DNA of 64,000 nt, from assembly GCA_027924585.1 (NCBI GenBank), contig BSBM01000307.1, forward strand, positions 11,244,001 through 11,308,000, written 5' to 3'. This DNA is from Larix kaempferi. Its lineage: Eukaryota; Streptophyta; Pinopsida; Pinales; Pinaceae. How positions within the stretch are numbered: position 1 is the stretch's first letter; every line of letters starts with the position of its first letter. Both the position numbers and the translations under genes were made by a program. Positions 32,705 to 42,412 of this stretch are shown here, in pieces. The notes under the pieces are model-generated. The model made no database searches, was not told the origin of the DNA, and saw only the letters and a program-made list of their open reading frames with translations.

Positions 32705-33787
32705 TCATATGTCTGGAGGTATCTTCTTCTTGGGAAGAAGTGGATCATGCTCAAAAAGCATGTGCTTGTACTTGCTCTTCAGATCGAATGTGATGAGAAC
32801 AAATCCAATAGTATGAGAATGATCATTGAACCTGTGATTCGAATCAGCTGAGGTAGGATCAAATCTATGAAAGTGCATATAGTCTTTTGTCTTCTCCTTC
32901 GAACCACCATGGGTGAGATTATGCCAAAAATAACTATTACATGTTTGCTTGAAATCAAAATCAGATTTAAGACTTAAAAAACAGTTTCTTGAGATCTCCT
33001 TTGAACAAGCAGGGGTGAGATCAAAACTATCATATGCATGAGAAATTATCCCAAGCGAATGGCAATGGCCATATTCTTCAATGACCTTCTGAAAGCATGA
33101 ATTTATGATCATATAGTAGTATAAAAGAGGAGATAGCTGGAGAGGAGCGAATGCATTACCTTCAGTAGCTGTTTTGACCTCTGAAATAATCATGTGATCA
33201 TGATGCAAACCAATAGACTCTGGTGCAAGAGAGGATTTAGGACCTTCTGCAATATCTAGAGTGTGAGCTGGCACAGAAAGAGAAGAAAGTTTGAGCATGA
33301 GTGGAGAATCTGCAAGTTCTTTGTCAACAACTTCAATATGAGATGATACTGGTTCATGATCTGAGAGATCATCAAGGGGAGCGAATGCAACATGATCTGA
33401 GAGACCATCAGGATGAGCGAATGCATCATGATCTGAGAGACCATCAAGTGGAGCGAATGCATCATGTTGCTTGCTTTTGAAGGTATTTGGACCAAATCCA
33501 TCATTCTTTTTGCCGAATCTTTCATCCAGATGAGCCCATAACTCTTTTGGAGTTTCAATATCAATGATGGTCGGGTACAGTATGTAATCAGTCATAGCAA
33601 GCATCATTCTTCCAATGTGCATGTCACCTTTATTCAACCATTTAATCTTCTTTGTAGAGGATTCGAACTCTCTTTCAAAATAGCAATCAAAGAGATCATG
33701 GCTCTTTAAATATGCTATCATTTTTGGTTTCCATTCATCATAGTTGAATAGAGAAAGAGGAGTGATTTCTTCTAATTCAGGATACAT
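32705..33787 (-). CDS. gag: gag-like protein, unit 3, intact (360 aa)
   Basis: This is the only complete copy: ATG at 33787, stop at 32705. Residues 1-100 resemble a copia-type Gag N-terminus (SLFNYDEWKPKMIAYLKSHD, IGRMMLAMTDYILYPTI, PKELWAHLDERFGKKN). Residues 112-155 hold three copies of a 14-residue repeat (AFAPLDGLSDH type; one AFAHPDGLSDH). The C-terminal half is of unknown fold, with loosely repeated segments FDLTPACSKEISRN, HNLTHGGSKEKTKD and FDPTSADSN. No zinc knuckle, protease or catalytic motif is present. It would have to be supplied with pol in trans by an autonomous copia element. Whether it is expressed cannot be told. Confidence 0.82.
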   Translation of the reverse strand: MYPELEEITPLSLFNYDEWKPKMIAYLKSHDLFDCYFEREFESSTKKIKWLNKGDMHIGRMMLAMTDYILYPTIIDIETPKELWAHLDERFGKKNDGFGPNTFKSKQHDAFAPLDGLSDHDAFAHPDGLSDHVAFAPLDDLSDHEPVSSHIEVVDKELADSPLMLKLSSLSVPAHTLDIAEGPKSSLAPESIGLHHDHMIISEVKTATEGNAFAPLQLSPLLYYYMIINSCFQKVIEEYGHCHSLGIISHAYDSFDLTPACSKEISRNCFLSLKSDFDFKQTCNSYFWHNLTHGGSKEKTKDYMHFHRFDPTSADSNHRFNDHSHTIGFVLITFDLKSKYKHMLFEHDPLLPKKKIPPDI

Positions 33788-33942
33788 TGAAGCTGTAGAA
33801 GACCTGCAAAAACAATATAGAATAACTGCAACTGCTACTGCTGCAAAAATGCAGAAACTGATGCAACTGCTGCACTCAAAATCTTTCTAATAACCTGCAA
33901 AAAAAAACTCTCAAGAATGGAGATAAACAATTCTCTCAACAT

Positions 33943-33954
33943 GCTCTGATACCA
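33943..33954 (-). promoter_or_regulatory. Primer-binding site, initiator Met tRNA (unit 3; same in units 1 and 2)
   Basis: On - the sequence TGGTATCAGAGC follows the LTR end directly. The same 12 bases lie at 29553-29564 (unit 1) and 31728-31739 (unit 2). They are complementary to the 3' end of plant initiator Met tRNA. Confidence 0.9.
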
Positions 33955-34745
33955 TGTGAAAATCCTCACAGCGGATCTAAGAGATGATGTATACCTGACA
34001 AGAGAATAGTGGATTAAGCAAGAAAATAGAAGAAGAGTGATACATGCAGTATAATGAGCAACAGAATAATATGGTACAGTAGAACTCAGATAGAAGCAAT
34101 AATACTTCACACACACTAGATTATTAATCACAAATGGACATATAAATAATACAATGCATGAGGAATTCGAATGCCTAAGGTGGCAATTCGAATTAGCCTG
34201 CATGGAGTGATCAAAGGATCACTGGAGTGTCATCGGAGCACAACTAGGTGTCCTCATGATCATCGGAGCGCAACTGGAAGTCTTCATCATCATCAGTGGA
34301 GTCATCAATGCTCAAGTAACTGTCAACCATCAGTCAAACTAACTCTGGTAGGTGTAACTGAGTGTAACTCAATGTAACTAAGTGTAACTGAGTGTAACTA
34401 AGTGTAACTGAGTGTAACTAACTGTAACTGAGTGTAACTGAGTGTAACTGAGTGTAACTGAGTGTAACTGAGTGTAACTGACTGTAACTGAGTGTAACTG
34501 AGTGACAACTGGACTGGTAGGTGAAGAAGGGCGAGTTGCTCCCTAAAATCAAGGAAGAAGGGCGCATTAAGCAACTGGAGGGATAAAACTGAATAGTGAG
34601 AAGCTCCTGGGGGTTGGCTAACTGAGGGCTAGGTGCTGGACTGATGACTGGGATGCATGCAAACCCTAAAAGTGCATGCATGACTGAAAATGTAAAGGAT
34701 CAAAATACTGGTGGGACTAGGATGGAGTATAGGAATATCCTAACA
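33955..34745 (-). repeat. LTR D of the gag-only array (791 bp)
   Basis: Outer LTR. Its minisatellite has 15 units like LTR A, with which it shares CAACAGAATAAT, CACACACACT and CTGGACTGGTAGG, where B and C differ. The outer flank CGACT is the right copy of the target duplication. Confidence 0.93.
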
Positions 34746-35306
34746 CGACTTGCCTCAAGAGAGGACTAGTGCCTTAGATCGGTGTGCAAATGGAGTCGGA
34801 TGTCCACCAAACTTTAGATTGGGATAGTTAAGATGATTGTTAAGGTGGATTTTAATTATTAATCCCAAGTGATTTCTAGATCTCCATAGATCTGAAAAAT
34901 AAAAAAATGCAAGGGTTTTGATTTTAGGGTTTAAATGACCAACGGAGAAAAGATGGATGGATCTAGATACATACCTTGTAGAACATACCTCAAAATCTTG
35001 TGGCCACTTTGAAAATTGATAATTTCCCCCCTGTGTGTATATTCAAGAGTGAGATCCAAAGCTCCAAGTGAAATCATCCTCCTTCTAAGTTGACCAATTC
35101 ACCCTCCTCCTGGAAGACAAGATCAAGATGAGAAACAAATCTAGCCAAAGAATGGTGAAAATGATGAAAAGATGAAAGAGGAAGAATCAACTATGTCACT
35201 AATATACAATAATGATACTCTTGAGACAAAAGGCCAAGCCAAGGCAAGATATGGGGTTTCCCCACAATAGCCTCCCTCAAAATCGTCCTCCTCTTCACCA
35301 AATTGA
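34746..35306 (-). repeat. LTR-X, middle segment
   Basis: On - it matches about 38770-39975 of the 4.4-kb LTR: GAGGAGGACGATTT, AGTATCATTATTGTAT, CTTGAATATACACA and AGGCACTAGTCCTC are shared. It is much shorter than the matching LTR interval because it holds one copy of a unit of about 335 bp that is present three times in the younger LTRs. It is flanked by the gag-only array on the left and the chromovirus on the right. Confidence 0.82.
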
Positions 35307-35867
35307 TGATCCACATCTCAGTTGGCATTATTGTCGGATGCTGACTTCGACACCTCTACGACAAGTCATCGTCGTTGACACAACTATGACGAGTTTTGAC
35401 TTCGACACAACTTTGGAAAGTTTTCAAACTGCGACATGAATTCGACACATTTTGTGACCTCACACTTTACGACGTCGCACCTGTGACTTGCGCAACACTA
35501 TCTTGTGACATGCAAATGTCAAAATTCGACAGACTCTCTCTCTGTCTTCTAGTCAACTATAACGGTTGAACTTCCAAATCGTTATAACTTCTTTTGTAAT
35601 TGAACATAATGGGAAAGCACCCAAGTGTCTCATCATTTTCTATATAAGCATGTATAATATTGTAACATACAGCAATCAAGTCCTGAACTTATATCTAGTA
35701 ATAGAAATTAGTTTGTATTCCTGCATATTGTCTGTGTACATTGGTGTTATGTCTGTGTAGTGTATTCCTGCTTTGCGTATTCTGTTTCTTTAGCTTCCGC
35801 CATAACAGAGCCAACTCATTCAGTCAAACTGTTGTCCCCCTCGTGCTTCTTGTCCACGTGTGGATCA
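35307..35867 (+). repeat. 5' LTR of the chromovirus-like element
   Basis: 561 bp, TGATCCACATC to TGTGGATCA. TATA box TATATAAG at 35641-35648. Clearly homologous to 54888-55469 but with many substitutions and short gaps. Confidence 0.85.
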
Positions 35868-35868
35868 T

Positions 35869-35880
35869 TGGTATTAGAGC
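35869..35880 (+). promoter_or_regulatory. Primer-binding site, initiator Met tRNA-like, one mismatch
   Basis: TGGTATTAGAGC one base after the LTR. The standard site is TGGTATCAGAGC; the C-to-T change fits deamination. Confidence 0.75.
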
Positions 35881-35937
35881 ACTCAGTTTTGTTCGTGCTT
35901 AATTTTGTGTAAACACTTCCAGCGGAGTTACTGACTT

Positions 35938-36059
35938 ATGCCTGTTCAAACACGCTCGCAATCTCAGCAATCCAAGCAGACACTACCTCCATAAATGGTA
36001 GAAGAAACGGATGATAGACATGCATCCAAAGAGATAGCACAACTTATTGAGCAAGTGCT
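35938..36059 (+). pseudogene. gag: gag of the chromovirus-like element, first part
   Basis: ATG at 35938 gives MPVQTRSQSQQSK and, after a TAA in the place of a probable Gln, MVEETDDRHASKEI and AQLIEQV. It is interrupted at 36060 by the nested element and continues in frame at 50489 (LTRKRTEMF). Confidence 0.75.
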
Positions 36060-38582
36060 TGTTATCACACCATAGAGGTAGGGCTACTATTCATGTTTAG
36101 CAGATATCTGCACATTCCAGAGCTTCCATTATTCAGAGCATGGCTATGATGATTGTATATTTTGTGATCACTCATGATCAGAGCAGTGTATTATTCAGAC
36201 TTATGTTAGACCTTGTGTCAAGGCTGAGCCTTGAGAGTTCAGATTTGATGACTGATGTGACCCTTTATCCCATACAGTTTCAACTCAGTGCTTAGAGATG
36301 CATTGCAGCAGTGTTTCAGATGGTATATGATGCTTATTACTATGATGATGTTGTATGACCTATGGATGTTTTATCATTGACTGTGGATTATTATCTTGTT
36401 GATTTAGTCATGTTCACAGCATTTGCTTGGTATATTATTCCTAATGTGGCAAATTGTTTAAAAATGGACTATTAATTATAAAATGGACAATTACTTGCAC
36501 ATTTAGGTCATTTAACAAAACTCACTGATTTTCCACCTTACATAGATATGGTCTTTCCTGACACTAGTTGTCTGCTAGGTAAGGCTCCATATTCACTTGA
36601 CTCCATCCATACATGACTTTCCTTATTTGACTTTAAACCTTGACCTGTCTCATTTGACTTTCTCATACTGAGGACTTCCCCATTTTTCTACCTCTATGTC
36701 TGGACTGCATCCCTGTATGTTCAGTGTCTCGACTCTAAGTTGGTGACAAAACTTGCCTTTGGGGAGTTGGATTGTAGGCCTAAATCATTCTGGTCGGTTG
36801 TCCCGATGTTTGGCATTGGCTCGAACTCCCCCTAGTCACTTGAGATGTTGTTGGCTAAAACTGAAAGCTCATGTTCTACTTATGGAAACTTATAAATTCG
36901 CCCATGGAAACTAAAAAGGGCAAGAGCGATGAATAGCTAAAAATACTCCTCGAAGAGTATAAGAAAGGTCCAAAAAGCAATGGTTCTTAAAAGCTATATC
37001 TAAACAATTGTCGACCTTATATATATATGAAAACATGCCCTGGATGCAAGCTGCAACTAGTTGTGCTTATCAGCACACCTGAGATCCGAAGGGTTATGTA
37101 GGCCAAAAGGCCATGAAATGAAATTGAATGATCCTAATGAACCTGGATCAACTTGATGTAGACATGATGCCTAAGTTGAATAAGCACTCTCTAAACAACT
37201 TATCCATTTGTGAGGCACAGCCATCCCCCGTGTTATTTTGTCCAAGCACAGAGGTTGTAGCTTTCCCCTTTTTCCCAGTCCAAAGTATTTTTGAGTTGAG
37301 TAAGACAAGTCAACCCCTTGGCCCAACCTTGTTCCTAGTGTTCATCCTTTACTAGCAATTTGACCATGTCTAATGGGTCAGTTTGTCATTTGAACTATTG
37401 TGCAAGTAATTTTATAACAAAGGAATATGCTAACTTGATTAATGCCACTAAATGGATGTTATACTTTGAGCTTGGCGATGAGAATGATTAGAGAAACATG
37501 TCTTAGTCTACTGATGTGATTTATCCTTCGTTGTATATTATTGGGATCCGTGATGATGTGGTCCATATCTATACCTATTGATGATGATTGATGGTCCCAC
37601 ATACTTGATGATGATGTCATATGATGGACATATGGTTCATATGATGATTGATGCAGTTTAGCAGGGTTCATTATTATTTCAGATCATCAGATTATACACT
37701 GTCCATATATGGTGGACCCTATAGCTGGCCCATTAGGGAAACCCATGGTGTATGAGTACACATTCCTAGTGTATTTGGGTCTTCTGGATCCAATGAGACA
37801 CTTATCTTCTAGTTCTGGGCACTTCTGATAGTGATTGGTGCAGTTTTACACTTGTTGACTAGATTTGGGGCTGATTTCGCAGCCTGAGCAGCAGGGGCCA
37901 TGAGAGGCCAGTTCACCTAGGGCGCTGTATGAGGAGGGGGTGGTCCAGCCACTTGTTTTTACCATTTAACCCCCTTCTGGAGAGCCTGGTGGGCTCAGTT
38001 GGACAGCGCAGATGCCCTGGGAGGCAGTTTTGACACTTTCACAATTACCAAGGCAGTTAAAAAATGGGATAAAGTGGTCACTGAGGAATTCGATTTGGGA
38101 AATTGAGGAAAGGTTTTCGCATTTCGTTTTCACAGAGGTCTTCCAGGGTGATCCCACTATCTTCCAGCCAGTTTTCACCATGTGGGTAGGCCCACAACGA
38201 TCACAGGAGGTCTTTTACTGCTTGTCTGTCACAGATTTTGAGGACAGATTTGATCATTTATATTATCTTGAACATATTTTATTATTTTATTGTGCCTTGG
38301 GGATGAGCTAGTAAGGATTGATGCCTCCTAGCCCCACCATGTGCTCCGTATGTCATGTCCTAGTCATTATAAGGTGGGCTTTGGTACTTTTACCCCCTCT
38401 AGTGGATGACGTAACCCTCCATGATTATTTTTAGACTATGACATCATCATTTTATGAGTGTTCCATGTGTTATGTTATTATGGTTCATCTTAGCCATTGA
38501 TTGTATGATGAGATCTTTTAATCTCAACCACTCATTTGATGTAGTATTGTAAAGTGGTATAGGGTTTTAGTCTTTATTATCC

Positions 38583-38590
38583 TATATAAG
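38583..38590 (+). promoter_or_regulatory. TATA box of the 4.4-kb LTR
   Basis: TATATAAG followed by GAGGAGACCCCC. It is repeated in the 3' LTR at 48576-48583, and a related region (TTAAATAGGATGAGGGAGACC on the other strand) occurs in LTR-X. Confidence 0.7.
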
Positions 38591-39119
38591 GAGGAGACCC
38601 CCTATTGTATACCTCACCTTTGGAGCTCAGGAATATTGGAATAGAACACTTCTTTGTGGATCATATCTCTCTTGTCTTGTGGATTCTCTTGCATCTTGAG
38701 TATACAGTATCTCTTCTATGTATCATTGTGGGTTTTGGTTCTACAACTATTTGTCTTGCAGGGAAGTCGAATTGGTGGAGAGGAGGGCGATTTCTTGAGG
38801 GTTATTTTTGGAGGGATCCACATATTCTCTCTTGGGTTGATCTTGTGATAGGGAGTATCATTATTGTATCTTTGTGACATAATTGATGCTTTCTATTACA
38901 TCTTTCTATCATTTTCATAATCATCTTACTTGACTTGTTTCCATTGATCTTGTCTTGTAGGAGGAGGACAATTTGGCTTCTTGAGGAGGACGATTTGGCT
39001 TGGAGAATCAAAATTGCACTCTTGAATATACACATAGGAGAATGCTATCAATTTGCAAGGTGGCCATAAGAAATTGAGGTAAGATCTACAAGGTATGTGC
39101 CTATTTCATTCATTCTTTC

Positions 39120-40060
39120 TTCATTGGTCACAAACCCTAATTAATTGAAACCCTCATTTTGGTTTTTCTTAGATCTACTTAGATCTAGCCTTGCTTTTGA
39201 AAAGATATTAAGAACCCACCTCTATATCATCCACCCCTAGTTGGATCTATAGTTTGGTGGTGATTGGGTTAAAATTGACACACTTTTCAAGGCAACATAG
39301 CCCTCTTGAACCAAATCGCACTTCCTTGGAGAGGCTTGTTTGGTTAGATCTAGCATGTGGGTAGGTGAGATCCCACTTGATTTGCAATCTACACACTTGA
39401 TAACCTACCCCTAGACTTTTACTTGGGTGATTTCTACCTTGTGGGAATCATTCCACATTTTAAGGTATTAAAACCCCCTTTTGAACTATTTGGCACCTTA
39501 AAACTCAGATCTAGTAAGATCTAACCCTTGGATTGACTTGATTTTCTAGATCCACATAGATCATTGCATAAACCACTTGGATCTACAATTTGGTGGCCAT
39601 TGGACTTGATTTGACACACCTTATCCACCTTTTAGCCCTCCTTGAGCAAGGTCGCACTTCCTTGGGTGACTGAGTTTGCCCACTTCTAGGACCTGGGTAG
39701 TTGAGATTTCAGTGGATTTGGAACGGGCATACCTTGAAACCTATATCTAGAGTATCATTTTGTGAAGATCTTCCTTGGGGGTAGCATTCCTTATTTTAAG
39801 GGATTGTGGTCCACTTGGATCATTTCATGAAATCCTAGATCTAGCAAGATCCAACCACTTTATCTCAATTAGCCCACTTGATTTGACTTCTAGGTGTCCC
39901 GATCTACACTTTGACATATCTTTTGACTCCATTAACCCATCCAACAAGGCACTAGTCCTCCTTAGGCAAGTCACACTCCTTGGGAATTGTGTCAAATCTT
40001 AGATCCCGTAAGTGGGTATTCCAAATTTCAACTTAGATCCATAGATCTACTCATTACATA
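39120..40060 (+). repeat. Three tandem units of about 335 bp inside the LTR
   Basis: Unit boundaries can be set at ATTTTAAGG (39457 and 39793, 336 bp apart). Each unit contains, in order, a GATCTAG(C/T)AAGATC(T/C)A-like block, a GGATCTA(T/C)A(G/A)TTTGGTGG-like block, a GACACAC/GACATATC block with CCATCC/CCACC, and a (G/A)AGTCAC/GGTCGCACTTCCTTGG-like block. LTR-X has only one unit. The 3' LTR has the same triplication. Confidence 0.65.
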
Positions 40061-40534
40061 TCCTCTAGTACCAATTGCATCCCTTAATTTCACCTTGTGG
40101 GTCCACATTAAGCCATTTCACATATCCCAATAAAGTAGGACCCACTTGTGTAACACATGGTACTAGATCTTGTCATCATAACTAATAATGTGGCCTAAAT
40201 GATACATTGGTTGAAACACTAATCATCTCTCAAACCACCTTCAACCATACTTCAATTTCCAGGTCCACTTTACCTTGCATTGGTTTCCGTAACTTACCAT
40301 TTACTCATCCCTAGGAACCTTTGTCTGGGTCCAATCATCTTTAATTGGTTATAGGGTCTCCCCCTAGGTCTTGATTTATCTAGATCTGAAGTGAAGAGTG
40401 CCTCGGTTGACGTGACTCCCACCTTGCATTGGGAACAGTGGAATCTCTTGGGTCACCTCTTTAGTTGTCCATCTCCTTTACCGTCCCGGATGGGATACCA
40501 CTAGGGGCAACTACAAGTTGTGTGATAACATTTT

Positions 40535-40552
40535 TGGCGCCATTGCCGGGGA
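40535..40552 (+). promoter_or_regulatory. Primer-binding site, tRNA-Asp, one mismatch
   Basis: TGGCGCCATTGCCGGGGA lies four bases after the LTR end. The gypsy element at 13214 has GTT where this has ATT. Confidence 0.85.
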
Positions 40553-40696
40553 GGTAGAGGCCTACCTTTGTTCAACACACCTTTGTGTCTCATTCTCTCC
40601 CTGCACTTCAAACGACATACATCTTGGTAGAAGAGTTTCAAAGTCTACCTGGCAACTCCTATTTGCGACTCCGCTAAGATTCGAACCCACAAAGAG

Positions 40697-42034
40697 ATGT
40701 CTGCTCAAGATAACATCTCTTTCGAAATGACCATGGAATTTATGTCAAACATGTGTGAAATGGTCACTAACATTACTATGTATCTTAAGAATCAAGATGA
40801 GGATTTTAAAAGACGTGATCAACAAACCAAAGAAATGTTAAAATCCATCTGTAGCAATTCGACCCCTCCAAAGGCTAGTCCTCCCAAGACTCAGCAACTC
40901 AAGCCGGCTGATCCACAGCCTAGCAAGGCAATGCATCAACCTATGCGGAGAATCTTGCCGAAAGCTCCAAAGCCTTCATCTAAGTTCATCTCAAAGGGTA
41001 AAGCTGTAACCAACACTAGCCAAACTTCTCCTACAAACAAAAAAGAAGATCAAGAGATAAAAATTGATCTTCCTCCTAAAACTAATGTTCCCAAAGCAAC
41101 CCTTTGGAGAAAGCAACCAAAGCCTCCCACAATTTTAAAGCCTAATCAGGAGCTTCCAAGAAAAAACATCTCCAGTAAGCTAACCAATTCATCTGCTTTG
41201 GTTTCCTTAAAAGACCTAATCAAAATCCCATCAGTCAAGTATGACATCATGAAGTTCCTAGGTTTAGGTGTAAATGAAAAGGATAAGGAAAACCCCTACG
41301 ACCTGAACATTGATATTACAAGCTTCCTAGCAAAGGCAAATATGCCTATTCCCTTCTGTGAAATTTTCAAGATCCCTTCATTCCACAAAAGAGATACTAC
41401 TCATCTTGGGATTCAAACAAGGAAGCAGGCTCCTAAGAAAGCTTCTGCAGAGATCAAGGATTCCCCTGTCATGACCCAAAGTGTCTCAGGTGACAACTTT
41501 AGAAGTTTCCTGCCCTTCTATATTGTGCTGGAAGTAAATGGTTTGATATTGCATAACTGCATGCTTGACTCTAGAGTTGAAGTAAGTGTCAATCCCTTAA
41601 GAGTCATGGAACAACTTGAGTTGGTACCCACAAGACCTTATAGAAATGTTTGTGGAATGGATTCAAAAACTGTGGAATCTATTGGGATAATTGAAAATTT
41701 ACCTGTTAGGTTGGCTGCCTGCTCTGACATTGAGCTCTCAATGAGTGTCCTAGTCCTAGATATCCCTGATGCTTGGGGAATGTTGCTATCTAGGGAATGG
41801 TCAGCAAGATTGGGAGGAAGTATCCAAATGGATCTCACATATGCCACAATCCCAACTAAGGAAGGGTCATCCATAACTTTGTTTAATGAACCACCTATGC
41901 AGGAGCATGTTGAGACGCCTGAACATTTATTTACTGAAGCAATGTATTCAAGTGATGAGATTGGAAAATTCATGGTTCTAGCAAATTATTGGGAGGAAGT
42001 TAAGATGCAGCCCTTTTCACATGAACAAGTCTGG
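40697..42034 (+). pseudogene. pro: N-terminal region and protease of the 4.4-kb-LTR element
   Basis: The frame starts at ATG 40697, only 144 bp after the primer site. The first 240 codons are Lys/Pro-rich (MSAQDNISFEMTMEFM, KPPTILKPNQELP) with neither a gag capsid domain nor a zinc knuckle. A short conserved-looking stretch follows (LVSLKDLIKIPSVKYDIMKF). The protease lies at about 41510-41870: FLPFYIVLEVNGLILHNCML, DSRVEVSVNPL, LVLDIPDAWGMLLSREWSA. The active site reads DSR where DSG is normal; the Asp is kept and the Gly is lost. I infer a gag-less or gag-deleted polyprotein. The frame continues without a stop into the aRNH domain. Confidence 0.78.
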
Positions 42035-42412
42035 AAAATGCACTTTGACGGGGCCCGTTCCCGGCATGGTGCAGGAGCCGGTATAGTTTTAATTTCACCA
42101 TCAGGAGAAAAGAGCTTGTTCTCTTTTCGGTTGGAGTTTGAGTGCACTAACAATGTGGCTGAGTATGAAGCATTGCTTTTAGGCTTGGAAATTGCTAGAG
42201 AAAGAAACATCAAATCTTTATCTGTCACAGGAGATTCTGACCTCATTGTGTCCCATGTCAAAAACGAATTCTCTGCTAAGAATAATAGACTTAGAGACTA
42301 TAGGAATGCAGTTTGGGATACCATTGATTGCTTTGATGCCTTCGGGATTAAGGTTGTTCCCCGTGAACAAAACACTTTGGCTGATGAGCTGTCTGTAATG
42401 GCCAGTACTCTT
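42035..42412 (+). CDS. Archaeal-type RNase H domain between protease and RT
   Basis: Motifs in order: WKMHFDGARSRHGAGAGIVL, EFECTNNVAEYEALLLGLEI, LSVTGDSDLIVSHVKNEF, RDYRNAVWDTIDCF and QNTLADELSVMAS. All four expected catalytic acids are present: Asp 42047-42049, Glu 42161-42163, Asp 42233-42235 and Asp 42383-42385. The domain sits inside one uninterrupted frame (40697-43000). In the Tat-like element of this same window the corresponding domain is after integrase. The function would be removal of RNA from hybrids, replacing the native RNase H further downstream that has lost its catalytic residues. Confidence 0.88.

Larger units (their letters stand above)
27298..34745 (-). mobile_element. 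Gag-only LTR element (TR-GAG/LARD-like) in a tandem array of three units
   Basis: Four LTRs alternate with three internal regions of 1437, 1436 and 1436 bp, all on -. Each internal region has an initiator-Met-type primer site, one gag-like ORF and a G7 polypurine tract, with no protease, RT or integrase. This matches TR-GAG non-autonomous retrotransposons. Only the outer ends carry a target duplication: TGACT (27293-27297) and CGACT (34746-34750), differing by one CpG-type change. The junctions between units show no duplication. The array is therefore a single insertion into LTR-X that later gained units by recombination. Confidence 0.9.
36060..40530 (+). repeat. 5' LTR, 4471 bp
   Basis: TGTTATCACACC to GTGTGATAACA. 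The termini form an inverted repeat of about 9 bp (TGTTATCAC/GTGATAACA). A TATA box (TATATAAG) lies at 38583-38590, so U3 is about 2.5 kb and R plus U5 about 1.9 kb. The downstream part holds three tandem units of about 335 bp. Short open frames in it, such as 38012-38311, do not look conserved. LTRs of this size are at the upper end of what is known in plants. Confidence 0.93.

Noticed and set aside
27298-34745. Three independent insertions of the gag-only element
   Set aside because: No 5-bp duplications at inner junctions, inner LTRs are shared between neighbouring units, and one duplication brackets the whole array.
38012-38311. A 99-codon frame present at the same place in both 4.4-kb LTRs (also 48007-48306), just upstream of the TATA box
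   Set aside because: The two copies differ at about nine residues, nearly all replacement changes, and no domain is recognisable. It looks like a chance frame kept by LTR similarity.
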